NCBI GenBank assembly: GCA_030549775.1
Contig: CM060175.1
Location: forward strand, 99,067,470-99,131,469
Reading direction: 5' to 3'
DNA from: Tamarix chinensis
Taxonomy: Eukaryota; Streptophyta; Magnoliopsida; Caryophyllales; Tamaricaceae
Length of the DNA: 64,000 nt
The notes under the pieces were generated by a model. It was given only the letters and a program-made list of their open reading frames with translations. It was not told the DNA's origin and ran no database searches. Below, in pieces: positions 61,873 through 64,000 of this stretch (within the stretch, counting starts at the first letter, position 1; each line of letters opens with the position of its first letter). The translations under genes and the position numbers were made by a program.

Positions 61873-62606
61873 GAAATTACATTATTGCTTCATTCTTATG
61901 TTTATAAGTGGTATATAGGTGTGTATTGGAAAACGGATTAATTATGATTTGGTGTCTTCCTCTTCATGTGACACCCTTGATATAATTGGATTAATAAAAC
62001 ACTCGTAATATTGTTAAGTGTGATCAGATGAGCATGTGTCATATGGTATAAGATGAATTATGGCATGAATATGATAATTAGCTATGGTATGTACTACTTG
62101 ATGTGTTACGACTTGATTATTTATCTTACCTTCGGTGTGCTCTGTGTGATATTATCATAATTAGTGTTATTTAGTGGTTTACTTAGTATTGTTGTACTAA
62201 TGATTTTTTTTATGGCCCCATGCCTATTCAATGGGTAACTTATCCTTATAGGTTTTGTTGACAGTGGTAATAGCTTAGGTTGGGTTAGAACATTGTTTAG
62301 GGTTATCCAGTGTCTCTTTTTGGTTGTATTTATTTTGTTCTCATTTTCCCTTATTGGGATACCAAGCGTTGCATTAAATTCATATGGTCTTTCGCTCTAT
62401 TATTTTTTGTTGATTTTGTCTCGACCTTGGACTATGTGATGACCGCACTTAATATTCATATTTGATTGGTTTTAACCTTACATTTGACCTAGGTTAGGTA
62501 TTGATTATACCTTTTTCTATTTTAGATGTGACAGTAATGCCCATTTATTTCACATAATTACTTCTGTTAAAATAAAATTTTAAAGTACTAAATTTGAGGA
62601 TGTTAT
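61873..62606 (+). repeat. Probable degenerate plus-strand LTR end
   Basis: It ends AAAGTACTAAATTTGAGGATGTTATA, resembling the 3' end of the solo LTR (TAGTAAATTTTGGGGTGTTACA). A candidate start TGTGACACCCTTGATATAAT lies near 61967. No TSD was found, so the limits are tentative. The 43-bp array just upstream may belong to it. Confidence 0.35.
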
Positions 62607-62616
62607 AGTGTTGGTC

Positions 62617-63290
62617 ATCTATTGCTATTGATGTTTCCTCTTCTTTGCTTGATCCTTCTAATATTAATGAAAATGATGTTGAACTTAGGAGAATTAAAAG
62701 GCAATATATAGAGAGTAGTTTTGGACCAGACTTTATCACCATCTTTCTAATAGAAATTTCTAAAATAAATAAAAATTGGTGATACAGCCATGTTAGATTT
62801 TTTAATAGAGGAAGACCCTAAAATATACAAAGGGATTTTTCAATCTAGTGATGTTAATTTTTTAAAAGAAGTTATTTGAAGTGAGATTGATTATATAACT
62901 TCTAACCATACTTGGGATCTAGTTAACCTACTAAAAGGTTGTAAGCCTATCAAGAATAAGTGGATCTTTAGAATGAAATTGAGGGCTGGCAAATCTATGT
63001 ATAAGCTTAAGGCTAGGATAGCTCTTGTGAGATACACTTAAAAAAGGCATTAAGTTCTTTGGTACCTATTTCCCTATGACCAAGGTGGGTCCCATTAAGA
63101 CTCTAATTGCCTTAGTTGATATATATGGTATTATGGTTAATCAAATGGATGTAAAGATAACCTTTCTTAATGGTGACTAAGGACTCTATGTAGAGCAACC
63201 TATTAGTGGGGAAGTGCCTAGTCAAGAGGGTAAGGTTTGTAAGGTGATAAAGTCCCTATATGGTCTTAAACAAGACTTTATACATGCGTT
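62617..63290 (+). pseudogene. Ty1-copia pol fragment (RT start)
   Basis: Plus strand: DVSSSLLDPSNINENDVELR then RRIKRQYIESSFGPDFIT, the linker before copia RT. Next come EIDYITSNHTWDLVNLLKGC, KPIKNKWIFRMKLRAGKSMY and KLKARIAL. In shifted frames follow FGTYFPMTKVGPIKTLIAL, NQMDVKITFLNGD and GKVCKVIKSLYGLKQD. Stops and shifts are frequent. The YVDD box would lie downstream but is not seen. Together with the LTR at 56010 it may be one split copia element. Confidence 0.82.
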
Positions 63291-64000
63291 CGGATAAGAA
63301 TTTGGTTGTTCTTCTCATGAAATACTTATCAAAGAAAATGATTTTTGAATCATCGATAGGGACAGGCCTTACGCCCAAAGTAGAGAAAAATACGATGAAT
63401 AACCAATCTGATAAGATTTAATGGGATCAAACCCAATATTATATAAAATATTCAATGAGGTCAAACAAAATTATATGATTACTCTTTTACACTATATTAA
63501 TGCCTCCGTTAGGTGTACAGTTGAATTTTATGCACACTTTTAAATCAATATCCAATTTTGGTAATGTTAATAATATAAATTTGATGGATTCACATGTATG
63601 CCAGTGTTGAGGTTGAGTTATATGCTCATTTTGAATCCATAACCAGTATTAGTGGTGCTTTGAGACTCACTCAATGAATTATGTTGATTATTTTCAAGTT
63701 GAGCTTGAAGCTCTTAATGAATCTATAGTTGTACATGAGGGTGCTAGCAAGATGCACTTGATGAGCTCGACTACTTGGGTGTGAAGTTGGTGTTGTATTC
63801 TATGAGAGAATTGAGTTATCTCTCTAGAACACTCCAAAGTATTCAAGGTGTGTACAAGGCCATTTAAAGTGCTAATTTATTTTTATCATGAAGATATTGC
63901 AAACTTTAAAACAATTATACACGCTATAATGAAGCAATTTAAATCTAGGTAGCTCAAGAAAAATTCACTAATTAGGTTATATTGTAACCTCATTTTTTAT
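63291..64000. other. AT-rich DNA to window end, no clear feature
   Basis: It may contain further decayed copia sequence (GGGACAGGCCTTACGCCCAAAG near 63359), but no protein motif could be confirmed. Confidence 0.35.

Noticed and set aside
1..64000. A new defence, biosynthetic or other multi-gene system
   Set aside because: Apart from the pectin methylesterase and one unknown small protein, all substantial coding signals belong to decayed transposons or a dead BAH-Agenet gene. No gene cluster with a joint function is visible. No tRNA or intact rRNA gene was recognised either.

Overview
This is nuclear DNA from a flowering plant, probably a non-grass species. The evidence is genes with short GT-AG introns, plant-type LINE, CACTA, Athila and Cassandra elements, and no operons. 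I cannot place it to genus. At most two genes look intact. Almost everything else is transposable-element debris in several nested layers.

Layout: 1-3.2 kb holds a stop-interrupted FAR1/FRS-type (MULE-derived) protein fragment and a 5' LINE fragment, both on the minus strand. At 4.0-4.5 kb is a small basic-protein ORF of unknown function. 5.6-7.0 kb holds a decayed ~200-bp tandem array and a 480-bp MITE with an 8-bp target duplication. 8.0-13.8 kb is a LINE split by a 4.0-kb solo LTR with TSD ATAGA. At 15.5 kb is a decayed second copy of the basic-protein gene, cut by a non-autonomous Athila-type element (PBS like tRNA-Asp, minus strand, about 15.9-20.1 kb) that carries its own 500-bp MITE. 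21.8-23.9 kb is an Athila-like pol remnant. 24-32 kb is AT-rich repeat with a SINE at 30.4 kb and a Stowaway-like MITE at 31.1 kb.

The genic island is at 33.7-38.6 kb. It holds an intact five-exon pectin methylesterase of the QUARTET1 type (386 aa), followed tail-to-tail by a decayed BAH-plus-Agenet gene. I recall the same pair as neighbours in Arabidopsis (At5g55590/At5g55600), so this may be old microsynteny in which the second gene has died.

38.8-55.4 kb is one CACTA (En/Spm) transposon broken up by three later insertions. A Cassandra TRIM with 5S-rRNA-like sequence sits 50 bp inside its left end. A complete L1-type LINE with a perfect 17-bp TSD lies in the tnp2 transposase region. A 4.4-kb solo LTR with TSD TATAT lies in the Ulp1-like peptidase region, between the likely catalytic His and Cys. 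Without the insertions the CACTA would be about 6.6 kb.

56-64 kb is a Ty1-copia remnant (5' LTR and, further on, reverse transcriptase) apparently split by a ~5-kb reversed gypsy-type LTR with a 30-bp minisatellite, plus a 43-bp minisatellite. I found no new molecular system. The value of the window is its datable insertion strata, the decayed BAH-Agenet gene and the uncharacterised basic-protein family.
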